Origin: Irregularibacter muris
GTDB taxonomy: Bacteria; Bacillota; Clostridia; Eubacteriales; Garciellaceae
Length of the DNA stretch: 64,000 nt
Assembly (NCBI RefSeq): GCF_024622505.1
Contig: NZ_JANKAS010000012.1
Span: 1 to 64,000 of the forward strand
Direction of reading: 5' to 3'
Part shown: piece by piece, positions 7,971 to 15,652 of the stretch
Numbering within the stretch: the first letter of the stretch is position 1
How the letters are laid out: each line of letters starts with the position of its first letter
Notes under the pieces: generated by a model
Databases searched by the model: none
Told to the model about the DNA's origin: nothing
The model's input: only the letters and a program-made list of their open reading frames with translations
Position numbers and translations under genes: made by a program

Positions 7971-8920
7971 TATATATAGTAAAGAATTAAAAAGCCCATA
8001 TACACTACATACACCAAAAAGATTAAGAAGGCTTGAAGACGGCTAATTCTTTTGGTAAAGAAAGCAGGAACAATCAAAAGAAAATTAATAATAAAGGCAA
8101 CGGGAATGTCTAAAGCCAGATTCTGAGTAGTGAATTGTAAAGGGTTAAAGGATGCCGAAGCCCCTAATACTAAAGAAATATTTAAAATATTAGAGCCTAT
8201 AATATTGCCCATAGATAAGCCAGCATGCCCCTTTCGAATAGCTGTTACGGACGTAATAAATTCCGGCAGTGAAGTGCCGAAGGCTAGAATAGTAATGGCA
8301 ATAATTCCTGAAGGTACCCCCCAATGTTCAGCAATAATTACTCCGTAGTCTACCAATAAATTAGCACCAATTAAAATAAAAGCTGCTCCAGCAATAAAAA
8401 CAAAGAATTGATAAAGAACTTCTTTAAAAGTAAAGGAGCTCTTTTTTTCATGAAGATTTTGATGGTCTTTCTGATATTGAACTACTCGTAAATTAAAAAC
8501 AATATAGATAGCAAGCATGATAAAAAGAATAGTAATGGAAATTCCTTGGATCACTCCACTTGATGCAAGGAACCAAAAAGCCACAATGTATAAAAGCAGC
8601 ATGATCCCTTTTATGTAAAAAATTCTTGAACGGATTTTGCTGGGCTTGATGATATTACATATTCCCAGAACTAAACCTGTATTACATATGATAGAGCCTA
8701 TAGCATTTCCTATGGCCATAGAAGTTTCATTGTGAATAGATGAAAGCGTGGAGACCATAGTTTCAGGAAGGGTAGTAGCTAGACTCACTATAGTAGCACC
8801 AATAAGAACCTCTGGCATTCTTGTAATTTTTGCCAGCCAGGTAGCAGCATCAACAAAAAGATCTCCACCCTTGAGCATAAAGATAAAACCGGTAAAAAAG
8901 ATAATATAGGGGATAAGCAT
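7970..8920 (-). CDS. Sodium/calcium exchanger family (CaCA) transporter
   Basis: 316 residues from the ATG at 8920, chosen because GAAAGGATG precedes it; 19 further in-frame codons upstream lack such a site. The protein is almost entirely hydrophobic, with about ten membrane segments and a hydrophilic loop near the middle (QKDHQNLHEKKSS). Two alpha-repeats define the family: GATIVSLATTLPETMVSTLS...GNAIGSIICN in the first half and AITILAFGTSLPEFITSV...GNIIGSNILN in the second. The Pro-Glu pairs are the ion-binding acidic residues. It probably exports Ca2+ in exchange for Na+ or H+ and is monocistronic. Confidence 0.9.
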   Translation of the reverse strand: MLIPYIIFFTGFIFMLKGGDLFVDAATWLAKITRMPEVLIGATIVSLATTLPETMVSTLSSIHNETSMAIGNAIGSIICNTGLVLGICNIIKPSKIRSRIFYIKGIMLLLYIVAFWFLASSGVIQGISITILFIMLAIYIVFNLRVVQYQKDHQNLHEKKSSFTFKEVLYQFFVFIAGAAFILIGANLLVDYGVIIAEHWGVPSGIIAITILAFGTSLPEFITSVTAIRKGHAGLSMGNIIGSNILNISLVLGASASFNPLQFTTQNLALDIPVAFIINFLLIVPAFFTKRISRLQAFLIFLVYVVYMGFLILYYI

Positions 8921-9071
8921 GATTTGTTCATCCTTTCTCTCATAGAATTCTATAGTTTTAATAGCCATTAAAATCATCGGGATACTTTAAATATCTATTC
9001 AAAAGTAGATTAGACTATGACATGTATAGAATATGTTAGAACAATAAAGAGGGTCAAAAACAATTTATTAC

Positions 9072-9100
9072 TTTACAACTTTACCATGATAAAGTATAAT
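9072..9100 (+). promoter_or_regulatory. Sigma-A type promoter for the yerC-like/ABC operon
   Basis: TTTACA (9072-9077), a 17-base spacer and a perfect TATAAT (9095-9100), 75 bases before the regulator's start codon. Confidence 0.75.
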
Positions 9101-9175
9101 ATCAATTAAGTTAATCATTTATTGGTGTTGGAACAAGAGATTTTTTTATTGAATGCAAGGAAGGGAGAGGATGAC

Positions 9176-9493
9176 ATGGACCACCATCATTCTAAAATAA
9201 AAGATAGAACTATAGATGAGTTGTTTCAAGCTATTTTAAAGCTAGAAAATCTAGAGGAGTGTTATCGTTTTTTTGAGGATATTTGCACCATAAAGGAAAT
9301 TCAATCTATTGCCCAAAGGTTGCAAGTAGCAAAATTACTTAAAGAAAATGTAAAGTATACGCAGATAGAAGAGGAAACTAAAGCAAGTACGGCGACCATT
9401 AGTCGGGTAAATCGATCTTTGAAATATGGAGCTAATGGATACCTTTTAATCTTAGAACGATTAGGCTATGGGGATGTGAAGAGAGAAGAGTAA
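9176..9493 (+). CDS. TrpR/YerC-YecD family DNA-binding regulator
   Basis: 105 residues from ATG 9176, behind GGGAGAGGATGAC. The helix-turn-helix is visible in the second half: EIQSIAQRLQVAKLLKE leads into YTQIEEETKASTATISRVNRSL, where TASTATISRVNR is the recognition helix region of the Trp-repressor-like fold. These small dimeric regulators are widespread in Firmicutes, usually with unknown ligands. Here the gene lies 21 bases before an amino-acid binding protein and permease, on the same transcript and from a clear promoter. A role in controlling that transporter according to amino-acid supply is likely but inferred. Confidence 0.82.
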   Translation: MDHHHSKIKDRTIDELFQAILKLENLEECYRFFEDICTIKEIQSIAQRLQVAKLLKENVKYTQIEEETKASTATISRVNRSLKYGANGYLLILERLGYGDVKREE

Positions 9494-9514
9494 AAATATG
9501 AGGAGGATCTTATA

Positions 9515-10330
9515 ATGAAAAAAAGAATGATAATAGGGGCTATTATACTAATAACACTTTCTGTATTTCTATTAGGTTGTAATAGTCAACCTACAGCGCA
9601 AGAACAGGGAGATCAATCTTTAGAAGAAATAAAAGAAAATGGAAAGCTGATTATGGGATTGGATGACAGTTTTCCTCCTATGGGCTTTAAGGATGAAAAA
9701 GGAGAGATTGTAGGCTTTGATATTGATTTAGCCAAGGAAGTCACAAAGAAATTGGGTATCGAGCTAGAATTAAAACCTATTGATTGGGCAGCAAAAGAAT
9801 TAAGCTTAAGCAGTGGAGATATTGATGTCATTTGGAATGGCTTTAGTATCAGTGAAAAACGTAAAGAAAAGGTTTTATTTTCAGAACCTTATTTAGAAAA
9901 TGATCAAATTATTGCTGTGGGGGCAGATTCTTCTATTAAAAACAAACAAGATTTAAAGGATAAGATAGTGGGATTGCAAATGGAAAGCACCAGTGCCACG
10001 GCTCTAAACGCTGAGCCAGATGTAAAAGATTCTCTAAAAGAAATAAAGGAATATGAAAATAATGTAGAAGCGCTTTTAGATTTAAAATCCGGTAGAACCG
10101 ATGCCGTGATTGTAGATGAAGTTGTAGGAAAATATTATATCGCTCAAAAGCCAGGAGAATACAAAGTCTTGGAAGAGAACTTTGGTGCGGAATTCTATGC
10201 TGTAGGCTTTAGAAAAGAAGATAAGGCTCTAAAAGAAGCCATAGACAAAGCCATAGATGAGTTAGTACAAGAGGGAATAGTAGGAGAAATCTCTAAGAAG
10301 TGGTTTGGAGAGGACATTGTATTAAGATAG
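9515..10330 (+). CDS. Amino-acid ABC transporter substrate-binding lipoprotein (family 3)
   Basis: 271 residues. A lipoprotein signal (MKKRMIIGAIILITLSVFLLGC) places the lipid-modified cysteine at residue 22. The mature part begins with a polar linker and then the family-3 pattern: GKLIMGLDDSFPPMGF, GEIVGFDIDLAKEV, DVIWNGFSISEKRKEKVLFSEPY, and QMESTSATAL, with DLKSGRTDAVIVDE near the hinge. It captures a polar or aromatic amino acid outside the membrane and delivers it to the permease encoded 12 bases downstream. The ribosome site is AGGAGG. The ligand cannot be fixed from sequence. Confidence 0.92.
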   Translation: MKKRMIIGAIILITLSVFLLGCNSQPTAQEQGDQSLEEIKENGKLIMGLDDSFPPMGFKDEKGEIVGFDIDLAKEVTKKLGIELELKPIDWAAKELSLSSGDIDVIWNGFSISEKRKEKVLFSEPYLENDQIIAVGADSSIKNKQDLKDKIVGLQMESTSATALNAEPDVKDSLKEIKEYENNVEALLDLKSGRTDAVIVDEVVGKYYIAQKPGEYKVLEENFGAEFYAVGFRKEDKALKEAIDKAIDELVQEGIVGEISKKWFGEDIVLR

Positions 10331-10342
10331 GAGAAGAATAGT

Positions 10343-10984
10343 ATGGAAAATATACTAGAAATGTCTAAATTTATATTAGAAGGTAGCAAAAATACATTAT
10401 TGTTATATGCAATAACCATGATATTTTCCATTCCCATAGGGGTTGTGGTAGCCTTAGGAAAGTTATCTAGATTTAAGATATTACAAGGTCTTATTGGTTT
10501 ATATACCTGGTTACTTCGGGGAACGCCTTTGATGCTACAACTTTTCTTCGCCTATTATGGATTAGGGGTCTGGGGATTAAAGCTATCAGCCTTTCAAGCA
10601 GCCTCCTTGACTTTTATATTGAATTATGGGGCTTATTTTACAGAAATTTTTAGAGGAGGCATTCAATCCATTGACCAGGGACAATATGAGGCCTCCTATT
10701 GTTTAGGAATGTCCTATAGTCAGACCATGAAATATATTGTAATTCCCCAGGCCATAAAAAGAGTTTTACCTCCCCTATCCAATGAAGCCATCACCTTAGT
10801 AAAGGATACTGCCCTAGTAGCGGCCATAGCCATGGCAGATGTCACTAGAAACGCAAAACAAATTGTAGCTAGGGAGTTTACCATTACACCTTTTATATTA
10901 GCCGCTTTGTTTTATTTGTTATTTACTACCTTAGTGGTGATGATCTTTAGGAAACTAGAGGACAGATATGCATTTTATCAATAG
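10343..10984 (+). CDS. Amino-acid ABC transporter permease (HisM/GlnP type)
   Basis: 213 residues with about five membrane helices. LLRGTPLMLQLFFAYYGL is the family's early signature, and the EAA loop (QYEASYCLGMSYSQTMKYIVIPQAIKRVLPPLSN in three pieces) is the docking site for the ATPase. It forms the membrane channel for the binding protein encoded just upstream. No ATP-binding subunit gene follows: the next sequence is a terminator and then an unrelated nuclease. The transporter must borrow an ATPase from elsewhere in the genome or have lost it. Confidence 0.92.
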   Translation: MENILEMSKFILEGSKNTLLLYAITMIFSIPIGVVVALGKLSRFKILQGLIGLYTWLLRGTPLMLQLFFAYYGLGVWGLKLSAFQAASLTFILNYGAYFTEIFRGGIQSIDQGQYEASYCLGMSYSQTMKYIVIPQAIKRVLPPLSNEAITLVKDTALVAAIAMADVTRNAKQIVAREFTITPFILAALFYLLFTTLVVMIFRKLEDRYAFYQ

Positions 10985-11002
10985 ATTTATTAGATTTTTC
11001 AA

Positions 11003-11029
11003 GCACCCATTTACTCGAGGGTGTTTTTT
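11003..11029 (+). terminator. Terminator of the amino-acid ABC operon
   Basis: CACCC at 11004-11008 pairs with GGGTG at 11019-11023 around a loop, followed by a run of T. Confidence 0.75.
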
Positions 11030-11087
11030 AATGTAAGATAGAGAGTAGAATAGATAAGTAAAGCAACACCCATAAGGAGTGAAAACC

Positions 11088-12050
11088 ATGATAGATGAAA
11101 AAAGGATTAGAGATTTTACAGAGGGGGATAAAATACAAAGTTTTTTTATAATCAAAACCCTAGAAACAAAATTAAATAAAAATAATGAAAAATATTTAGA
11201 TATAACCCTGGGAGACCATACCGGAGAGATCAATGCAAAGAAATGGAAATGCACAGAGGAAGAGGAAAATACATTTAAAGAAAATAAGTTAGTCAAGGTC
11301 AGGGGAAAGGTGAATAAGTGGCAAAGTCAGTTGCAATTTAACATAGAGCTTATCCGTTTGGCGGAAGAGGGAGACGGGGTGTCTATAGAAGACTTTGTAC
11401 AATGTGCACCCCATGATTCCCAATGGATGTATCAACAAATATTCACTTACATAGAAAAAATAGAACATCAGGATATTGCAAAAATTGCCCAGACCATTTT
11501 AGAAGATAAAAAACAGGCCCTGCTCTATTATCCAGCAGCCAAATCCAATCATCATGCTGTAAGGGGGGGACTGCTATATCATATCCTGACCATGCTTAGG
11601 AGCGGGGAAAAGTTGTTAGAGATCTATACTCATTTGAACAAGGATTTACTTTTTGGAGGGATTATCCTTCATGATATGGCGAAAATAGAGGAAATGGAAG
11701 CCAATGAGTTAGGAATTGTCAATGATTATAGCCTAGAAGGAAAACTATTAGGTCATATTATTCAAGGCATAAAGGAGATTAGTAGGGTAGGCAGAGAACT
11801 AGAAGTTGATCCTGAGGTCATCCTACTTTTAGAACATATGATATTATCCCATCACTATGAGCCAGAATACGGCAGCCCGAAAAGACCTTTGATTCCAGAG
11901 GCTGAGCTACTGCACTACTTGGACATCATTGATGCTCGTTTATATGATATGAATACCGCCCTTGCAGCTACAGAAGATGGGGAGTTTTCCGAACGGGTAT
12001 GGACTTTGGAAAATAGAAGATTGTATAAAAGCCCTTTGAGCTCTATATAA
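11088..12050 (+). CDS. yhaM: 3'-5' exoribonuclease YhaM-like, OB-fold plus HD domain
   Basis: 320 residues from ATG 11088, eight bases after AAGGAG. Residues about 10-85 form an OB nucleic-acid-binding fold (FFIIKTLETKLNKNNEKYLDITLGD...WKC). Residues about 155-290 form an HD phosphohydrolase domain with the metal ligands in SNHHAVRGGLLYHILTM, ILHDMAKI, LLGHII, and LLEHMILSHHY. This domain order and length are those of YhaM, a Mg2+/Mn2+-dependent nuclease that trims RNA and single-stranded DNA from the 3' end. It stands alone between hairpins. Confidence 0.88.
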   Translation: MIDEKRIRDFTEGDKIQSFFIIKTLETKLNKNNEKYLDITLGDHTGEINAKKWKCTEEEENTFKENKLVKVRGKVNKWQSQLQFNIELIRLAEEGDGVSIEDFVQCAPHDSQWMYQQIFTYIEKIEHQDIAKIAQTILEDKKQALLYYPAAKSNHHAVRGGLLYHILTMLRSGEKLLEIYTHLNKDLLFGGIILHDMAKIEEMEANELGIVNDYSLEGKLLGHIIQGIKEISRVGRELEVDPEVILLLEHMILSHHYEPEYGSPKRPLIPEAELLHYLDIIDARLYDMNTALAATEDGEFSERVWTLENRRLYKSPLSSI

Positions 12051-12100
12051 AATAGCTAGATCAAAATGCTTTGTTGGCCTATTAAAATATTCTTAAATAG

Positions 12101-12125
12101 CCCTTTTATAATCGCTATAAAAGGG
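12101..12125. other. Strong hairpin without T-run
   Basis: CCCTTTTATA (12101-12110) and TATAAAAGGG (12116-12125) are perfect complements with a 5-base loop. It lies 50 bases after yhaM and 66 before the ligase gene. With no T-tract it could be an RNA 3' end or a protein-binding palindrome. Confidence 0.5.
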
Positions 12126-12190
12126 TATTGTAGTAGGAGATAATTCAAATAATATTGTAAAGGTATAAAGTGCCATAAAGGAGAGAAGAA

Positions 12191-13495
12191 ATGATGGATT
12201 ATAGTAAACAAGTAAAAGAGATTGCAACTTATTTTAGAAAAAATGAAAAAGACGTAAAGGATTTTAAAATGGGTATAGAGTTTGAGCACTTTATTATAGA
12301 CAAAGAGACTTTAAAGACCATCAATTATTTTGATGAAAATGGTGTAAGAGATACCCTAAAAGAATTAGAGGCCCTAGGATGGGAAGGATATTATGAGGGA
12401 GAATATATATTAGGTTTAAGCAAGGACGATAAATTCATCACCCTGGAACCGGGCAGCCAATTTGAATTTAGCATGAAACCCCAAAAAGATATTATGGGCA
12501 TAGAAAAAGTATACTTTGAATTTTTGGGACAAATTATACCTATTTTAGAAAGAAAAAATCAATACCTCATTGCCGTGGGCTATCATCCTGAAACCCAAAT
12601 AGAGGATATTAAAATATTACCCAAGCAAAGATATGACTATATGTTTAATTATTTTAAAACCAAGGGGAGTCATGCCCATAATATGATGAAGGGTACAGCT
12701 TCTCTACAAATTGCCATGGATTACAAGTCAGAGGAAGACTATGTAAAGAAATTTAGGATTACCAATGCCTTTGGACCAGTGATGTTTGCCCTATTTGATA
12801 ATGCCTTTTATTTTGAGGGGGAAAAATGGCCAAAGCATAATGTAAGAACTTTAATCTGGGAAAACTGCGACAATGATAGATCAGGGGTAGTAGAGGGAAC
12901 TTTTGATCCAGAATTTGGTTATGAAAAATATGCACAGTACATCCTAAATCATCCTCCTATTTTTGTAGACGATGGTAAAACCTTGCATTTTACAGGAAAT
13001 AAATTAGCAAAGGAAGTTTTTGACCCAGAAAACTATACTGAGGATGAATTAGAGCATATCTTAACTATGGTTTTTCCCGATGTAAGAACTAAAAAATATG
13101 TGGAAATACGAATGATGGACTCTATTCCCTACCCTTTAAATCTCTCTGTACTGGCTCTATGGAAAGGCGTACTATATAATGAAGACAATGTAGAAAAAGC
13201 TTATGATTATGTAAAAGGCATTACTGAAGAAGATATTCAACGGGCAAAACAAGACATTATTGAAAAAGGATTAGATGGCAAGCTAAAGGGTGAAACAGTT
13301 TATGATCGGGGAAATTGGCTTTTAGAGGTAGCAAAAACAGGTTTGGCAGAACAAGAAAGAAAATATCTCCAACCTTTAGAGGATATGCTAAAAATGAAGA
13401 AAAACCCCTATGCCATAACCCAAGAAAAACAATCCTTGGGCAAGAAGGAAGCTATAGAGTGGTGTACATTGAATAAATTAATTGAGGTGGAATAA
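12191..13495 (+). CDS. Glutamate-cysteine ligase-like enzyme (GCS2 family)
   Basis: 434 residues. Conserved blocks GIEFEHFIID (acid residues that bind Mg-ATP), ITLEPGSQFEFSMKP, LIAVGYHP, GSHAHNMMKGTASLQIAMDY and EIRMMDSIPYPLNLSVLALWKG match the plant/proteobacterial-type (GCS2) gamma-glutamylcysteine ligases. The reaction is ATP-dependent joining of glutamate's gamma-carboxyl to cysteine. It is followed one base later by an ATP-grasp enzyme, so the two most likely make a tripeptide thiol such as glutathione. GCS2 proteins can also use other amines, so cysteine is the most probable but not proven acceptor. The ribosome site is GGAGAGAAG. Confidence 0.82.
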   Translation: MMDYSKQVKEIATYFRKNEKDVKDFKMGIEFEHFIIDKETLKTINYFDENGVRDTLKELEALGWEGYYEGEYILGLSKDDKFITLEPGSQFEFSMKPQKDIMGIEKVYFEFLGQIIPILERKNQYLIAVGYHPETQIEDIKILPKQRYDYMFNYFKTKGSHAHNMMKGTASLQIAMDYKSEEDYVKKFRITNAFGPVMFALFDNAFYFEGEKWPKHNVRTLIWENCDNDRSGVVEGTFDPEFGYEKYAQYILNHPPIFVDDGKTLHFTGNKLAKEVFDPENYTEDELEHILTMVFPDVRTKKYVEIRMMDSIPYPLNLSVLALWKGVLYNEDNVEKAYDYVKGITEEDIQRAKQDIIEKGLDGKLKGETVYDRGNWLLEVAKTGLAEQERKYLQPLEDMLKMKKNPYAITQEKQSLGKKEAIEWCTLNKLIEVE

Positions 13496-13496
13496 G

Positions 13497-14822
13497 GTGA
13501 ATGGACAAAGCATAACAGAAGAATATATTGAAATCATCAAAGAAAATCCAGAAAAATATCATGAAGATTATAAAAAAGCTATGGAAAAGGTAGCAAAATC
13601 CAATGCAAAATACAAGGGAAAACCCATTCCCTTTTTGTATCAGCCTATGTTTTTTACCCAAGAGGATGTAGATAAGTTCAATAAAATAGGAGCTACTTTA
13701 TTTTCTATAGCCAATAAAGTTACCCAAAAATATATAGAATCTCCTCAATACAGAGAAAAATTTAAATATCCCAAACTCTTAGAAGAACTCATATTAGTAG
13801 ACCCGGGCTATGATATCAATGTGCCCATAGGAAGATATGATCTTTTCTATGGGGGAGGGGACAAATTCAAATTCATTGAAGTGAATACCGATGGAACATC
13901 GGGCATGAATGAAGACAATATATTTTCCAATATCCTATTAGAATCAGAAGCCATGAACATCATGCAGGAAAGATACAAGATTGACTATTTTGAACTGGTT
14001 GACCAATGGGTAGAGGAGAGCTTAAAGACCTATAGCCATTTTCATACAAAAGTGGAGAAACCCAATATTGCCATTGTGGATTTTATGGAAACGGGGATAA
14101 CTGCCGAATTTGAAGAGATTAAAAAGGCCTATATCAAAAGAGGCCATCAAGCAGAAGTCGTGGAGGCTAGAGATTTAAAATATGTGAATGGCAAACTCTA
14201 TCATCAGGATACACAAATCCATATGATCTATAGAAGAATTGTCACCGCAGAGTTTATAGAAAAAAGTGACCAAATTCTTGATCTAATTGCAGCCTATAAA
14301 GATGGAGCAGTTTGTGTTATAGGTTCCCTACGTTCTCAAATCATGCACAACAAAATTATCTTTAAAATCCTCCATGAGGAGGATACTTTGGAATTTTTGA
14401 CAGAGGAAGAAAGAAACCTAATCAAAAATCATATTCCCATCACCAAAGAGTTTGAGGGAGATGTAAAAATCCTTAAAGAAGTATTACAGCACAAGGATAA
14501 ATATATCTTAAAGCCCATAGATTCCTTTGCCTCCCAAGGCGTCAATACCGGACGAGACTTTGACCAAGAGGGTTGGGAAAAACTTGCAGGTGACTGTTGG
14601 GAAAAGGGATTTTTATATCAAGAATTTATTGATCCCTATACCAGACCCTTCGTACAGTTTGAAGAGGGCCAGCTAAAGGTAAGAGATTTTAAACTCAATA
14701 TCGGTGTTATCATGTACAACGAAAAATTTGCAGGAGTATATACCAGAATCAGTCGAAATAATATTATATTTGGCAGAGAGGGGTATTATTCTATACCGAA
14801 TATGTTGGTAGAAGAACAATAA
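13497..14822 (+). CDS. ATP-grasp ligase, glutathionylspermidine-synthase-like (candidate non-canonical glutathione synthetase)
   Basis: 441 residues from GTG 13497, six bases after GAGGTGG. The N-terminal half has GRYDLFYGGGDKFKFIEVNTDGTSGMNEDN, whose E-V-N-T-D-G-T-S-G resembles the substrate and metal loop of glutathionylspermidine synthase/YgiC-type enzymes. The C-terminal half has KYILKPIDSFASQGVNTGR and FLYQEFIDPYTRPF, the ATP-grasp strands that hold ATP and Mg2+. It is not an orthologue of classical GshB. Coupling to the glutamate-cysteine ligase (one base between stop and start) argues that it adds a second residue, glycine being the simplest guess, to gamma-glutamylcysteine. I recall an adjacent pair of this sort being linked to glutathione in other clostridia, but cannot check it. 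Confidence 0.68.
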   Translation: MNGQSITEEYIEIIKENPEKYHEDYKKAMEKVAKSNAKYKGKPIPFLYQPMFFTQEDVDKFNKIGATLFSIANKVTQKYIESPQYREKFKYPKLLEELILVDPGYDINVPIGRYDLFYGGGDKFKFIEVNTDGTSGMNEDNIFSNILLESEAMNIMQERYKIDYFELVDQWVEESLKTYSHFHTKVEKPNIAIVDFMETGITAEFEEIKKAYIKRGHQAEVVEARDLKYVNGKLYHQDTQIHMIYRRIVTAEFIEKSDQILDLIAAYKDGAVCVIGSLRSQIMHNKIIFKILHEEDTLEFLTEEERNLIKNHIPITKEFEGDVKILKEVLQHKDKYILKPIDSFASQGVNTGRDFDQEGWEKLAGDCWEKGFLYQEFIDPYTRPFVQFEEGQLKVRDFKLNIGVIMYNEKFAGVYTRISRNNIIFGREGYYSIPNMLVEEQ

Positions 14823-14867
14823 ATAAGATAGAAAAAAGGCCCAAGGGCCTTTTTTCTATCTTATTTA
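14822..14867. terminator. Very strong bidirectional terminator (22-bp arms)
   Basis: Bases 14822-14843 and 14846-14867 are perfect complements around a 2-base loop; the arms hold AAATAAGATAG, AAAAAAGG and CCC. Each arm overlaps the last codon of a converging gene, so it ends both transcripts. Confidence 0.92.
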
Positions 14868-15508
14868 TCACTTAGAGAAGTCAAAGGACAATGTTTATTG
14901 AAAATGGTGAGATAATCCTTAGGTGTATCTGCATCATATAGTATTCCTTCATCTTGTACCTCCATATATAATGATTTATTCTTATGTTGATTTAATAAAG
15001 TTTTTAGTCCGCCGTCACCATTATATTGTAGAATCTCTGAGAATAATGTGGAGGGAATTAATGGGGGATGACCTTTTTTTCCCTGATGTACAGGGTATAC
15101 AATATGATCATCATTTTGGCTATAAACTTGATATAAGAGATCAATGGTTTTGCTTTTGAACAGGGGAATATCAGCAGGCAATAGAAAAAAGCCTTTTGAT
15201 TGCTTAGAAAGAGATTTTATGCCTGCCAGAATAGATGAGTACATGCCTTCATGGTATTGATCATTGTATACCCATTTTATTCCTTTTTGTTCTAAAATAG
15301 GTTTTAGCTCATGGGCTTTAAAGCCTATAACCACGATAATATGGTCAATCCCTGCCTGTAAGAAACCATCAATGGCTGTTTCAATAATGGTGGTATGACC
15401 TAAGGGCAATAGGGGCTTAAATTTTTTCATTCTAGAAGAATAGCCTGCAGCAACAATTATCGCTGCTAAATCACTTTTTTTCACTTTGTTTTCATTAAAC
15501 CCTTGCAT
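14861..15508 (-). CDS. MocA-like nucleotidyltransferase (molybdenum cofactor cytidylyltransferase family)
   Basis: 215 residues with the sugar-nucleotidyltransferase fold. AAIIVAAGYSSRMKKFKPLLPLG is the NTP-binding loop with its catalytic Arg and Lys. LLPADIPLF holds the metal-binding Asp, and YPVHQGKKGHPPLIP is the hallmark of the MocA/MobA-like branch. Such enzymes join CTP to molybdopterin, giving the MCD cofactor required by xanthine-dehydrogenase-family enzymes. It lies 144 bases downstream of a three-subunit molybdenum hydroxylase on the same strand, which supports this role. A related selenium-hydroxylase accessory (YgfJ type) is the alternative. The ribosome site is GGGAG, ten bases before ATG. 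Confidence 0.82.
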   Translation of the reverse strand: MQGFNENKVKKSDLAAIIVAAGYSSRMKKFKPLLPLGHTTIIETAIDGFLQAGIDHIIVVIGFKAHELKPILEQKGIKWVYNDQYHEGMYSSILAGIKSLSKQSKGFFLLPADIPLFKSKTIDLLYQVYSQNDDHIVYPVHQGKKGHPPLIPSTLFSEILQYNGDGGLKTLLNQHKNKSLYMEVQDEGILYDADTPKDYLTIFNKHCPLTSLSDK

Positions 15509-15652
15509 TTTTCAAGATCTCCCATCTAAAATAATAAGATAGTATAACTAGGGACGTTGCCAGTTTATATTTATAGAAACCAAGATTCCTTAGAACAAGA
15601 CAACGCCTCTAGCTTGTATGATATTACTTTGTTTTACTAGTAGTTTGAGGAT

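Noticed and set aside
7744-8046. Plus-strand frame running over the end of hcp into the exchanger
   Set aside because: It crosses a strong terminator and is an out-of-frame shadow of hcp with no ribosome site.
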